From Lasioglossum baleicum (Eukaryota > Arthropoda > Insecta > Hymenoptera > Halictidae): 64,000 nucleotides of DNA. The notes under the pieces were generated by a model. That model saw only the letters and a program-made list of their open reading frames with translations. It was not told the origin of the DNA and did not search any database. The stretch spans positions 5,138,501 to 5,202,500 of the forward strand of contig NC_134948.1 in NCBI RefSeq assembly GCF_051020765.1, read 5' to 3'. The translations under genes and the position numbers were made by a program. This document shows, piece by piece, positions 23,101 through 33,782 of the stretch (position 1 is the first letter of the stretch; the number at the start of each line of letters is the position of its first letter).

Positions 23101-26100
23101 GCGAGCTTACCACGGACGAGTCAATGCCATCGAGATGCATGCACCTTCTTTCGATGCTCGTCACGGATGACGTTTCAACTTTTTAAACGGTTTCCGATCG
23201 TTTTATGAATCACGTCCCATTCGATGAGCGGTCGCTGCAAGGAAAATTCCTGAAACATTATGAACGATAAGGGGCGACGCCTCGTGCGAACCGGTCTTAT
23301 CTATCCATTGTCGCGAACGCGAGAAGAAGCTGTTGCTATTAAACATCGTCAATCTTATCGGCATAACCATACAACGAAACCTGTTCGATATCTGTTTCAG
23401 GCTACTGCAAGAAGGAACTCTCAAGGAAAATAGCTTGCAAGATGGCAGTCGGCTCACGTTATTGCCGAACGTGGAAACCGGCCTGTTGGTACGTTGCATT
23501 TTCATTCTACACCTCCAGAAAAGAATATTCGATCGACTGTCTTCATCAGCCATCATCATTCATCATCAAAATTGAGTAGATGAAGTTCAAACTTGTTGAA
23601 ACATTTTTAAAATCGAACATGAAGAAATGACATTCAATAGACTTCAACAGTATAGATAAACAGTGTGCACTTGCAATTCTTTGTTTCTAATAAATGCTCA
23701 AGCGAAGTTTTCAACAGTGATGTTCACCGTTTCGATCGAATATTTTCTGCGATTTTCTATGTTTTGTTTATCGATAAACCTGGGTTCGAATGATCGCGTC
23801 GAAATAGCGGGAGCAAGCGTCGCATGTGCCGGATAGTGTTTATTTCGTTTGTCTTGTGTCCGCGATCGCAACCCGGTTGCGGTTGTCAAAGAAAACCGTT
23901 CGCCGTCGAGGAGGACGCTCGGGAACAGGAATTCTCACAAGAATGGTGATCCGGGCGAGCGCCGTTAACTCTGGTTGGCTGTTCGTGTATCATCGGGTCA
24001 CTTGGTTTCTCGGCCACCGTATCGTCTCGGCTGCTTTAGTTTCCGGTACTATGTTACGTCAGATTTTTTCTTTGTCCATCACGCAACGGGCAACGGAGCT
24101 ACGACGCGTGCCCGATTATTAGGCGATTCCCGATCCACTCGGGAACGATCATCTCCCAGAATGAGAAATTCGCGGAAGAACGCTGCTGAAAATGTTAGTT
24201 CGTCTGTTATGACGCATTCGATTGAGGAAACGCGAGATGTTTGACAGTGAAATTGAATTTTACTGAAAATTTAGTCGTCGAGTGTGCGCCGCCGCTCTCA
24301 CTCGGTGGGGCGTCGAAATAAGGCGAAAAGGCGGTCCTTTTTGTCCGCGGCGCACAGTGTGTCGTCCAATGGAAAAAAGTCCGAAAATCAAAGTGTAAGA
24401 TCGGCAAATTTATGTATCCTAAAATGTTCGTAACATTTTCTATGTTCTAAAACTGCCTTAAATTTTAACCGAATAAATCAATTTGTTATTAAAATTGAGG
24501 CTGAAACTTTACTGTCAAATTCCGTGCATTTTTTTTAAACATGCGTCCCTCGCAAGCTGTTTGGTTTTTTAATTTGATTTTTACAGGGTGTCTTTGACAT
24601 TATAAGACCTTCGATCTCCCAAAAATTTTTTTTTAAATAATCGCAATTTGTCCTAATTTTTTATGTTTAACCTTTATCATCTTTGATTAGAGTTTTAAAA
24701 AAAGTACATCAAAGTACACCCGTGAATTTTTTTACAGTAATTGGTGCCATATTAAACTTTAATTTCGCGTTGGTTTAAATCTGCTCACATTTGCTCAAGC
24801 GAAGAAAATAATAAAAAACCATATTAAGACGCTCGCGCTCGGCGGCTTTCTGCGTAGTCTTTCGCAGAAATTTGTTGCAATTATTTTTAAACGCATGCCA
24901 TTTGATAAGTACTTACATATGTGTTCAATTTTATTCTTATAAATTATATATTTAGTTTTAAAATTGTTTAAATATTTACAATCTTTCAATTGAGTATTAA
25001 AGAAAGTACCAATAGTTTCCTTTGAGATTTTGTATTATATTAATTTAAAGCACATTAGACTTGATATGACGGTCGACCTTAAGTGCATAAATATACACAA
25101 ATGTTAAAAATAGTAGAAATTTATGTTGACGTTGAGACGCGTGCGTTCGCCGTCCACGCCTTTAACGTAGTCTATCGAGTTCCTACTTGAGTCCGCGCGA
25201 AACGATAAGACAATATGTTTACTCATTATGTTATTCTAAATATACAGTCCATTATTTTCAATTGTTTATACGATAGCCGTCGTGGTCAAAAGTATCAGAT
25301 GTGAAACTGAAGCCGAACATAGTCAGTCGCAAACGTGTCCAAGTTATTAATAATCTGTAAATTCATTTCCTACAGTATTTATTTTTACTCTACATATTAT
25401 ATTTATAATATTCTGTAATAGTATTTTTGTTATTGTGTGTTGTATTATATGTATATCATTTAGTTTATGCGTATTATTTATATAATATGTTCCGTCGTGG
25501 AACAATGACGACTTCAACAAGTCCATCGAGAATAACTCAATAAAAAAAAAAACATAAAAAACAAAGTTGTCGCATTTGAAAAGAAATTTTTTTTTTTTTA
25601 ATAATTAGAAAAAAATTTTTTTTATATGCCAATCGATTCGTCTTTGCATTTTATTTCAAAAAGTATTAAGGTACCTTACTCGAAAATTGCATAGTTTAAG
25701 AGTTATGACTTTTTTCCCGAATTCCCATATACTCGACACACTGTGCGGCGGTCAAACTTGCCCGTCACTGGTACATATATGTATATGGTCTAAGGACCTT
25801 CGGCATTTCCCCTCCATGGGTGTTTTCGGATGTATTTACTTACCTACAGACCACGGATGAACTTATACGCGGACATCTTGAACAAAACGATGTGCGTTTG
25901 CAGGATCCGTTAGTGGCCGATTTGTTATACCTATATTTTTCTGGTTAAAGGGTTCGGAAGAAAATCGATCGCTATGCGGATGGAAGACGAAGGAAGCGTA
26001 GCTGAGGCAACGCGGCATTAGGTCGCTAAATAGGTTGAAAGTTTGATAGGCAGAGCGAAACGACGGCTCTAAAACGCTTTTTCTTTCGGCGGGAAGTATT

Positions 26101-29100
26101 ATCGATCCTCCTATGGAAATTCTGCAGGCAGGAACAAGCAGCGCACCTCGCGCCTTTTCGCATTATCTCTGGGGGAGGACGTGTGGGAAGCGTGTCCGAA
26201 AGCAGCAATGATTATTCGATTCGCCGTTGTTGCCACGTTTTAGTATAGAGGGTGTCCCCGCGCAGGACGATCGAACCGTTAAATAACGACGCCGCTATAA
26301 TTACCACGGCCGTACCGTTTTCGTTGTATATCGAGGTACGATCGTGCACCTACTCTTGTATTATTCTTCAAATTTATTCAAAGCGATCTACATTTTGAAA
26401 TTATTTCTTAATGCAGGAATGCTCGATGAACGTTCGCTAACACCGTAACTATTTTCAGATTCAGTTTATCACGACTGACTGAGAAAGCGTCCACACACTT
26501 CTGACCGGCAGTGCGCGTGAGAAGGAAAAGCCAGACTTGGGCATTATTCAAACGATGTTATCTTGTTTGGGTAAATGTTATTTTGGAAAATACTTTTCAA
26601 AATCAAAAAGAGCTTTTCATTCTGTTCACACAAAACCGAGTGTATTTACCTGCAACAAACAATTTTTGTGTTTGATTATGTTCCGAACGAAATGTGCCCA
26701 AGCCTAGGTAGCATAACGTGCACGCCAAACTGGAAGAGTGGACCACTCTGTGTCCGCCGATAAATTCGAATCAGATAGAATGGATCCTAGGAATATTTTC
26801 GTGGGTATCTGGGCATCGTACCTGGGCGTCGACTCTTCGAGGGCGTGTACGGGTGCTGTTCGGGTTCGAGAGGGTTAAGGAAGCATTACATGGCCGAAGC
26901 GGGTCAACCGTTGTCGCAGGTCCATTCACCGAAGCCCAGATTCCCCGACGCGCGACGCGAGGCGAGGAGAAACGGACGCGTGTGCGGCCAAATCGAATTA
27001 CCGAATATACTGATGACCGTCAGGAGCGAAAGGAAGTCCGTTAGGTGTACCGAGGGATAGGCTAGCCGCGGCTAGGCGCGGCGCGGCGAGGGTCTGAGCC
27101 GTGGTTCCGCGAGGTTTCCTCTCTTCTGCAGGTCTTCTCGCGTTTCCATCTCTCGTCGTAGGCTGATCGATTGCCCGAGCTCATCATCTTGCCCGGTGGA
27201 TGAATAGAGTCCGAACCCCGGAGGAAAAGGACCGTTATCGGCGCGGTGTTCAGACCCTTTCCGAACGAGAGACAAGGCTCTTTCAATCCTGTTCACGATT
27301 CATCAATAGCTCCTTCCAATAGCCCAGCTGCGTGCTAGAAAAGAATCTTTTTAAAAGGAGCAATTAATCCGGTCTTCGTTCATGCTGTACGAATATAGTA
27401 TAGGGTTTCTTCTTCTTAACATTCGATAGCGTGTGTCTAGGGATATGGAATGAATCATCGAACGCCGCGTGTATATTATTATGTACTACAGGAAAAAGTC
27501 GACAATGGATGTGTCGGGATTAATTAGCATAAATGTTTGCAGGCGCAACGGCCGGAGCAGAGCGTGATGCAAGCATTGGAGAGCTTGAACGATTCCCAGG
27601 TGAACGACTTCCTGTCCGGGAAAGCACCCCTGAACCTGACGATGCGGCTGGGAGACGATATGATGCTGATACAGCTGCAATTGTCGACGGTGACGCCGGC
27701 ATCGCCAACCACTAATCAGTCGACCGGGAACAGTACCGGTCTAACGATTGGCAGTTCGAACGGGTCGAATCTACCCTCGAGCCACGTTTCAACATCGCTT
27801 CAGAGTAGACGATCAACGGTTCTGGCGGGTCGGTCGGCCAGCACCGCTTCGACGAAGCTGCAGAACGGTACCTCGGCCAGGAGGACGTCGTCTCTGATCA
27901 GCAGCTTGGTGTCGGCGATGCACGCGGCCGCCAACCTCGCGTCAGCCACCACGACTACCAGTCCGGTTTGCTCGAGTCGAGCAACCACCGCCTCCTCGGT
28001 CTCTTCGTCCTCGTCCTCCTACTCGACTCAATCCTCGGTTAGTCCCACGCATTCGTCGTTCTGCGGCGGGCAGACGCAAGTCGCCAGTGCAACTCGCACC
28101 GGTAGCAATCACAGCCCCGCGTCGACCAACGGGAACACCGTGGCGTGTCAGTCCTGTCTTCTCTACCATCACCACCACCACAATCACCACCACCACAGTC
28201 ACCACCATCACCATCATCACCATCACCATCATCATCACAACAGAAACAAGCCAGCCGCGACCAGCCTGACCACCTCACAATCGTCCGCTACTGTGGACCA
28301 CACGCAACAATCTACCTCCACCGGTCACGGATACCCGGACATGGTGCCCTACGAGAGCTCACCGCCAAGGAAAAAGCTCTGTACCGCTCACCACCATAGC
28401 CAACAGTCCACCAACGCCACCGGCGACTCCTCGTCGAGGAGTAACGGCGGCGTCGACAACGGGGACACCAGCCCACAAAGCCCTACCTCCTTACCGAAGC
28501 AGAGCACGAAAGCCGCGGTTCTCGACACCAGGGCGCTCGCCGAAGCCTCCCGCAACCTAACGCAGAAACTGAAGCAGCTCTCCTCTGAGGTACTCACCTC
28601 GCGGGTCGACCTCGCAGAGGTATACACTGTTACCGATGCCAGTTCCCCCTGTGTATACCACTATCTCGTATTTATTTAGAGCAACGGTCTGCGTCGGGGT
28701 CCTAAGAGACTCCACCGTTCCCGAGAATTTGCAGAATTTTGTTGCATAATGCGACGTAACTGTTGAGATGATTTTATGAAATACTCAGTGTACATCGAGA
28801 GTCTCTTAGGTCCTCAAACGAAATTACATATCTTGTTTATTTGACGCTTCGCTACCGCGGTATTGTTCACATATCGAATTCTTCATGATTGTTATCCGAT
28901 TAGAGCATGATCGTGCGATTGGACTTTCTTTAATGATCAGTTGCTTTAAATCGTGACGGTAGTCCTCTCTGCCAGATAATTAACAAGAACGTTGTTGTTT
29001 GAGCACAGGAGAATGCGAGACGCAGGCAAGGGGCAATTATCGAGAGTATGCACCATCATGGAAAGAGCGTGTACTCGGGTACGTTCAGCGGGACCTTGAA

Positions 29101-29995
29101 CCCGGCGCTCCAGGACGGACACGGACGCCCGAAACGAGACATAAGCACCATCATTCACATTCTGAATGACTTGCTGTGCGCGAAACCAGCCGCCACCGCC
29201 GGCTATTACAGGCATCACCACAGGCATTCCAGTGGCCGTCAACAGTCCTCGACATCTCCGTCCTCCACTGGAACGACAACCACTGTGAACGGTACTTCGA
29301 CATCTATCGGGTGTCACGACTCATCCACATCCGGATACTCCACCGGTATTGTATCTCGCAGGATATCACCCCCGGGTAGACAGTAACCGAACTACGATAA
29401 AACAGAATTTCATTTCAAGTTGATGGAATTGGCAATATTTCGCAGATTCTTAAAGCAAAAAAATTGCAGGACATACACTTCCGTCCATAAATCACCGGAC
29501 ACTCTGATAATAAATCATGGACGGTAGTGTAAGTAGACTGCGGATCTTTATGCGAAATAAAAATAGTTTGTTCAGAAGACTATTTCTAGCATTAAACACA
29601 TTTCGCCGGGGGGTGATATCAGAGAGAATCGTATGCCATAAGCGTCTCTGATCGCACAATCAGAGATCACTTGGAGTACGGTCCTCTTCGAGATGTTGTG
29701 CTCTTCGTTTATTGCAACCGGACTGGTTTCTCCTACAGAGGAGCTGTCGAAAGAGAACGAGGTAATGAAGGGGAAGATGAGACGTCTGCGCTTGGTGATG
29801 GAAGAACTACGAGCCAGGAAGAAAGCCAGACGCCAGGCGAAAGCAGCGCCGTACACAACCCAGTGGGCGGCTGTGACGCCAGATCCAGATCCAAACCACG
29901 ATCCAAACACGTCGAGCACCGCAACCACCAACACAGCAGAGCCGCAGAACGAGCCGGAGCTGCAGCCGTGCAGCCCGGAGCCGGTTGTCGCTTGA
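17117..29995 (+). CDS. stx: Midnolin / Stuxnet homologue, complete
   Basis: Midnolin carries nuclear substrates to the proteasome without ubiquitin; Drosophila Stuxnet does this for Polycomb. Exons: 17117-17643, 23401-23488, 27543-28589 (or 28619), 29009-29345, 29739-29995, all phase-consistent. They give 751 or 761 residues. A Ser/Thr-rich N-terminus precedes a ubiquitin-like domain at about 129-205 (ITISITPTTGGQFDLTV ... LLPNVETGLL). Exon 3 begins with the first Catch half (RPEQSVMQALESLNDSQVND, LRLGDDMM-like). A disordered Ser/Thr and His-rich linker follows. Exon 4 carries the second Catch half (SGTFSGTLNPALQDGHGRPK, STIIHILNDLL). Exon 5 has a basic coiled/helical segment (KGKMRRLRLVMEELRARKKA) and ends PEPVVA, like human EFVVA. 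The ATG at 17117 has a good context (CAGAATGG) and no upstream in-frame ATG. Introns 1 and 2 are large (5.8 and 4.1 kb) and hold transposon remnants. A frame open to 29386 in exon 4 could give a shorter isoform. Confidence 0.93.
17350..17450 (+). repeat. TCG/TCC trinucleotide repeat coding poly-Ser
   Basis: Imperfect TCC/TCG/TCT repeats inside midnolin exon 1 encode an almost pure Ser/Leu tract. The antisense frames give spurious acidic ORFs. Confidence 0.8.
18227..18256. repeat. GA microsatellite
   Basis: A run of about 10 GA units with one interruption. GAGAG is also the core bound by GAGA-type factors, but no function can be claimed. Confidence 0.75.
19297..19344. repeat. (TCTCC)n pentanucleotide microsatellite
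   Basis: About nine to ten near-perfect tandem copies of TCTCC in midnolin intron 1. Confidence 0.9.
21746..22630. mobile_element. hAT-like non-autonomous DNA transposon
   Basis: It begins TAGTGATGGGCATTATCGAC and ends with the inverted form (GTGCCCATCACTA). The terminal inverted repeats extend imperfectly for about 50 bp with repeated ATCGACTAAA blocks. TAGTGATGGGC-type ends are typical of hAT elements. The flanks GTCGTCTC and TTCGTCTC agree at 7 of 8 positions, as expected for an 8-bp target duplication. The interior is AT-rich and has no transposase ORF. Confidence 0.75.
23489..27542 (+). other. Midnolin intron 2
   Basis: A 4.1-kb intron with donor GTACGT and acceptor TTTGCAG. It carries a TIR-bounded AT-rich element at 24350-25748. 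The remaining sequence has no supported exon. Confidence 0.75.
24350..25748. mobile_element. AT-rich element with GCGCACAGTGTGTCG inverted ends
   Basis: The left end GCGCACAGTGTGTCG is inverted at the right end (CGACACACTGTGCGG). A second shared AAAAAAGTC block lies 10-25 bp inside each end. The 1.4-kb interior is AT-rich with homopolymer runs and no long ORF. The end resembles the foldback element at 51213-51729 (GGCGCACAGTG). The superfamily is not assigned. Confidence 0.5.
28166..28243 (+). repeat. CAC/CAT repeat coding a poly-His tract
   Basis: Imperfect CAC/CAT repeats in midnolin exon 3 encode about 26 residues that are nearly all His, broken by single Asn and Ser. Confidence 0.85.
28620..29008 (+). 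other. Midnolin intron 3
   Basis: About 390-420 bp depending on the donor used (28590 or 28620). It ends with a GTTTGAGCACAG acceptor. Nothing else recognisable. Confidence 0.7.
29346..29738 (+). other. Midnolin intron 4
   Basis: A 393-bp intron, donor GTATTG after the phase-1 base of exon 4 and acceptor TTTCTCCTACAG. The phase match (G plus AG gives Glu) and the conserved C-terminal exon support it. Confidence 0.7.
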
Positions 29996-32900
29996 ATCCG
30001 CCGAATCGTCGGCAACGCTAGTTTTTCTTCTTCGTCATAAAATGCAATCGGTTTGTTTATTTGTTTCTCGATCGTTTGTTCGTTCGTTCGTTTTTTTGTT
30101 AACTAATCGCGCGCACCGATTTATTTAATAATCGACGAGTCCCAGACTCGACCGCTTTCGCGCCTGTTTTGTTTTCGCATCGGACACGCGCACCGAGAGT
30201 ACCTCGAGAGTCGAGAGCTGTTCCATTATCTTGTTTACACACCGTGTGGCGGCACGCGTGCAACCATTCGACTCGAGACGCAATTTGTATTCGTCGATAC
30301 TTTCGATACTCCGGAAGTTTGTACAAATTTATATTTTTGTAGAAGTCGAGATTATTCAGGAACGTGTAGCGGTGTTGTTTACTGTGTACAGTGGTTCGTG
30401 CGCGCGCGTTCGTGTTAGCATTTTGATTTTTCTCGCTGATGATAATTGTATGTTAACTTTCCGGGGGTTGGTTTCACGCTTGTCGCTCACGGTAGTTTGT
30501 TATATAGTCGTTTTATATGTTTGGATTATACGCGATGAAAATTGTATTCGGGAAAGGTGACTCGCTCGTCGAATTCGAGTACATATTTTACCGTAGAGAA
30601 ACGCCGAACATGTTTAGAGGGGAGAGACATGCGTCATGATATTGTACGTCATTCTGACGACGACGAGATTGATGAACCTTCGGATGGTCCAAGCGGACGC
30701 ATACGCTTGGCTACGTTAGATTGTATAGTTCGCAAACGGCACCTCGAGACTCATGAAACCGACGAAATTTAGCAATATTAACGCGACGGGATCCGTGCAT
30801 GCCTAGGCACGATTATAATTATAGAAATTGTAATATTAGCGGAGGCGAGATTCTCGCCCGTGGCCGCACCGTTCGCGGTCAACTATAATAGCGGAGAGTG
30901 CGAGGTCGTTATGTAAAAGTGATTGAACCCTATTCGCGAGAACAGTGTTCGACTATACTCAGGACTCGATCGTAGCTGACAATAATTGCACTCGACGAAC
31001 GGACACACCCGGCGCGACAACAGCGCGCGCGCCGCGCGTCCATTCTATTCGATCGTTAGAACAAACGGCAGAAATTCTGAATTGAACGGAAGGAAAATCG
31101 CGCACAGCGTGATCGTAGATGAATCGGTCTGTCTTATAGATGCCTCGATAGCGGAGGAGATTACATGGGAAAAGGATTAAGAAAAGAAAAAAAAAGAGGA
31201 TCGTCGGTTCGATCAGCGGACCGCGATTTCGTCTCGGTGACTTATCGGCGTGTATAATCAGATTTAGTAGACGCGAGTAGAACTTTAAACGATCACAAAA
31301 AAAAGAAAACCACATTACAAATCGCAGGAAAGACTGTTACGAAAAGAAAAGCAATGCTAACACAAACGTTTAACGATCTGACGATCGACAGGATTTGAAT
31401 TCTCTTCTCCACCGAGTGGAGAATGGGTTTCCTTTTTGCCGAGTAAAACGCGTTCGCTTTCGTCGTTTCTGCGACTGTCGCCCGGAATCGATCGACCCTC
31501 GTCACGTTTATTGTACATACAATGAAGTGCACTTCGTGTTTGGAGCAACGGAAGGGTGAGAAATGAAAAGATAAAATTGTGCTTTTGCGTATCGCTACAG
31601 TGGAGCTCGTGAGAGACGGGTCGGTCGGTTCCAGTGCCAACAATCTCATATCAGTTTTTGGTATATGTAAAGAAAATGAAAAGAAGAAAGATTTTAGAAC
31701 AGACTGGATTTTTCACACAGACTAATTGAGTCCTACAACAAAAGAAACGAGAAAATGGCTTGGTCGTCCTGTGTCCCGAGGTCGGCCAACGCCGCGTCTC
31801 GCCCTTCGACAAGGAAATGAAGAATAAACACAAAGCACGCGGATAAAATGGTCCTATAGTTAGAATTAGATAATCTCCTATCGCATGGCTTCAACGCCGG
31901 AAATTCATTTAAGTTTTACTAGGGTACTAAATAATATAATATCGACTAATGAATAGTATATTGCGTTAGGTTACTTAGGAGAAAAAAAATATTATTACTA
32001 TTATTATTATATTATTATTATTATCATCATCATCATTACTACCGCTACAGTTTTGCAAACTGGCTCAACATTGTAACATATGATTATTGAATTTTATCGA
32101 GTACCAAAATAAATAAGATTGCTTGCTAAGCTAAGGTACGGAAAAAAAGGATCACACTGTTTATAGTATCGTTTGAAGCGCGACGTAATCCGTTCACAGC
32201 GTCTCTGTTACATTGTTATTTGCTGTTTCCGACTTTGCCTTTTCAATGAGAGAAGGCGTATGTTCTAAACAGGGACACAAGACGAGAGATAATCATGTTT
32301 TTGTTGTGCACAACAAGTTCGGAGTACAGTCGGTCACGAACGTCTGCGTAAGAAGATGATGATTTAAAAATATTTGAACAAAAAAAACGGAAAGAGTGAA
32401 CTGAGATTTTGTACATTTCACAAACTGTATATGTTCGTTTTTTTCTCGTAATCTGTAAGGAGGTGTTATGATTTAAGGCGGTTGAACGTTATACGAAGTT
32501 CCGGTTGTTTTTCCTTTTTTGCGTTGTTTATTTAAGTTGCGTCTTGAATCACGCGAAACTGTAGAAATCTGTTGTAGTTACACGCGAACACAGACTTCGC
32601 GACAATACAACCATTATATTACGAAAGAAACTGTCATTGTCCTTTCAACGAGCCGGTTATCGTGACAAATGTTACGTTCGTCCGGACGCGACTAACAAAT
32701 AGAAACAGGCGAGAAGAATTGTGCAATTCATTTGAGAGAAACCATAACGCGCAACCATTACGATTCTTGCTTTGATCGCAATGGATTTTTAATGGGGGAA
32801 AGTAACGTGCGCCCGGCTTGGTCATTATGCTCCTTTCCGTTGACAACAAATTTGTTCGTTCGTTACAAATTTGTACTGACAATTATTCGTTTCATCGTGG

Positions 32901-33782
32901 TACATTAATAAAAAAAGAGTAACCTTAAATGGTACTCGACGACCCTTTTTTATTTTCATTGTTCGATCACAAAGAGACTATAAATTACTTGGTAAATGTA
33001 AAGTTCCTTTTCGATACCTATACATACTTTTGGCTACGGACGATATCCTTGTCGATATCCTTCACGACGTACGTATATACGTATGTTTCTCTTAGCAGCG
33101 TTAGAATTACGGTATCGCTAATGTCACATTGATATTACATATAAAACAATAGAAATCGGTCACGTACTCTACAATCTTTAACAATATACATTATGTATCG
33201 TGAAAACGTTGTACGATATGTACGAAAAGCCATTGATAGTCGACGCGCGAATTCTACCGTAAGCTTGCTCGCCCATCCGGAAGGACAGGTTTCGTAAGTT
33301 TCGGTAAGTACACGAAGGAAGATTCTTACACGATACTTTGTATTCTCAAAAATTAGTGATAAAAAATGGACGGGATTGCAACAGGCGAAACATCGCTCGC
33401 GATAAAGAAAAACGCGTTGTGTCTGTGTCTACCTGAACACTTGTCTCGTACAGAAAGGTTGTAAGGTGGAAACGGAACACATGAAAATAAAGCTCGGCAT
33501 GCGTCTCGTGCTTACATTGGCCTCGTGATATGTTCGTGGATACCGTTCGTTTATGTTCTATGGCACGACGCTGGTGCGATAAGAAGACTCTTTTGCAAAT
33601 ACTTTACACGCTACTAACAGAAAACAAAAAGAAAAGAAAAGAAATCGAGGAAACCTGTGTATTTTGGCAGTTGAAGTTTTGGGTATTTAATCTTTTTACA
33701 CTTCTAAACAATTTGCTTTCGCCGCCAGGGAAAGATCCGGTTTCTCTCCCGCCCTCTCCCCGAGCGCGACGAGTGATTGTCT
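29996..33782. other. Midnolin 3'UTR and convergent spacer with mib2
   Basis: Non-coding. It contains AATAAA-type signals (for example near 31822, 32108 and 33486), a GCGC-rich run at 31021-31040 and an ATT/ATC microsatellite at 31989-32036. Midnolin (+) and mib2 (-) converge here, so both 3'UTRs may lie in it. Confidence 0.45.
31989..32036. repeat. (ATT/ATC)n microsatellite
   Basis: An imperfect run of ATT triplets that changes to ATC triplets, in non-coding sequence. Confidence 0.85.

Larger units (their letters stand above)
17644..23400 (+). other. Midnolin intron 1
   Basis: A 5.8-kb intron with donor GTTGGT and acceptor CTGTTTCAG. It holds a GA microsatellite (about 18227-18256), a TCTCC pentanucleotide array (19297-19344), CT runs (about 22785-22802) and a hAT-like non-autonomous element (21746-22630). 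No nested coding gene is supported. Confidence 0.75.
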
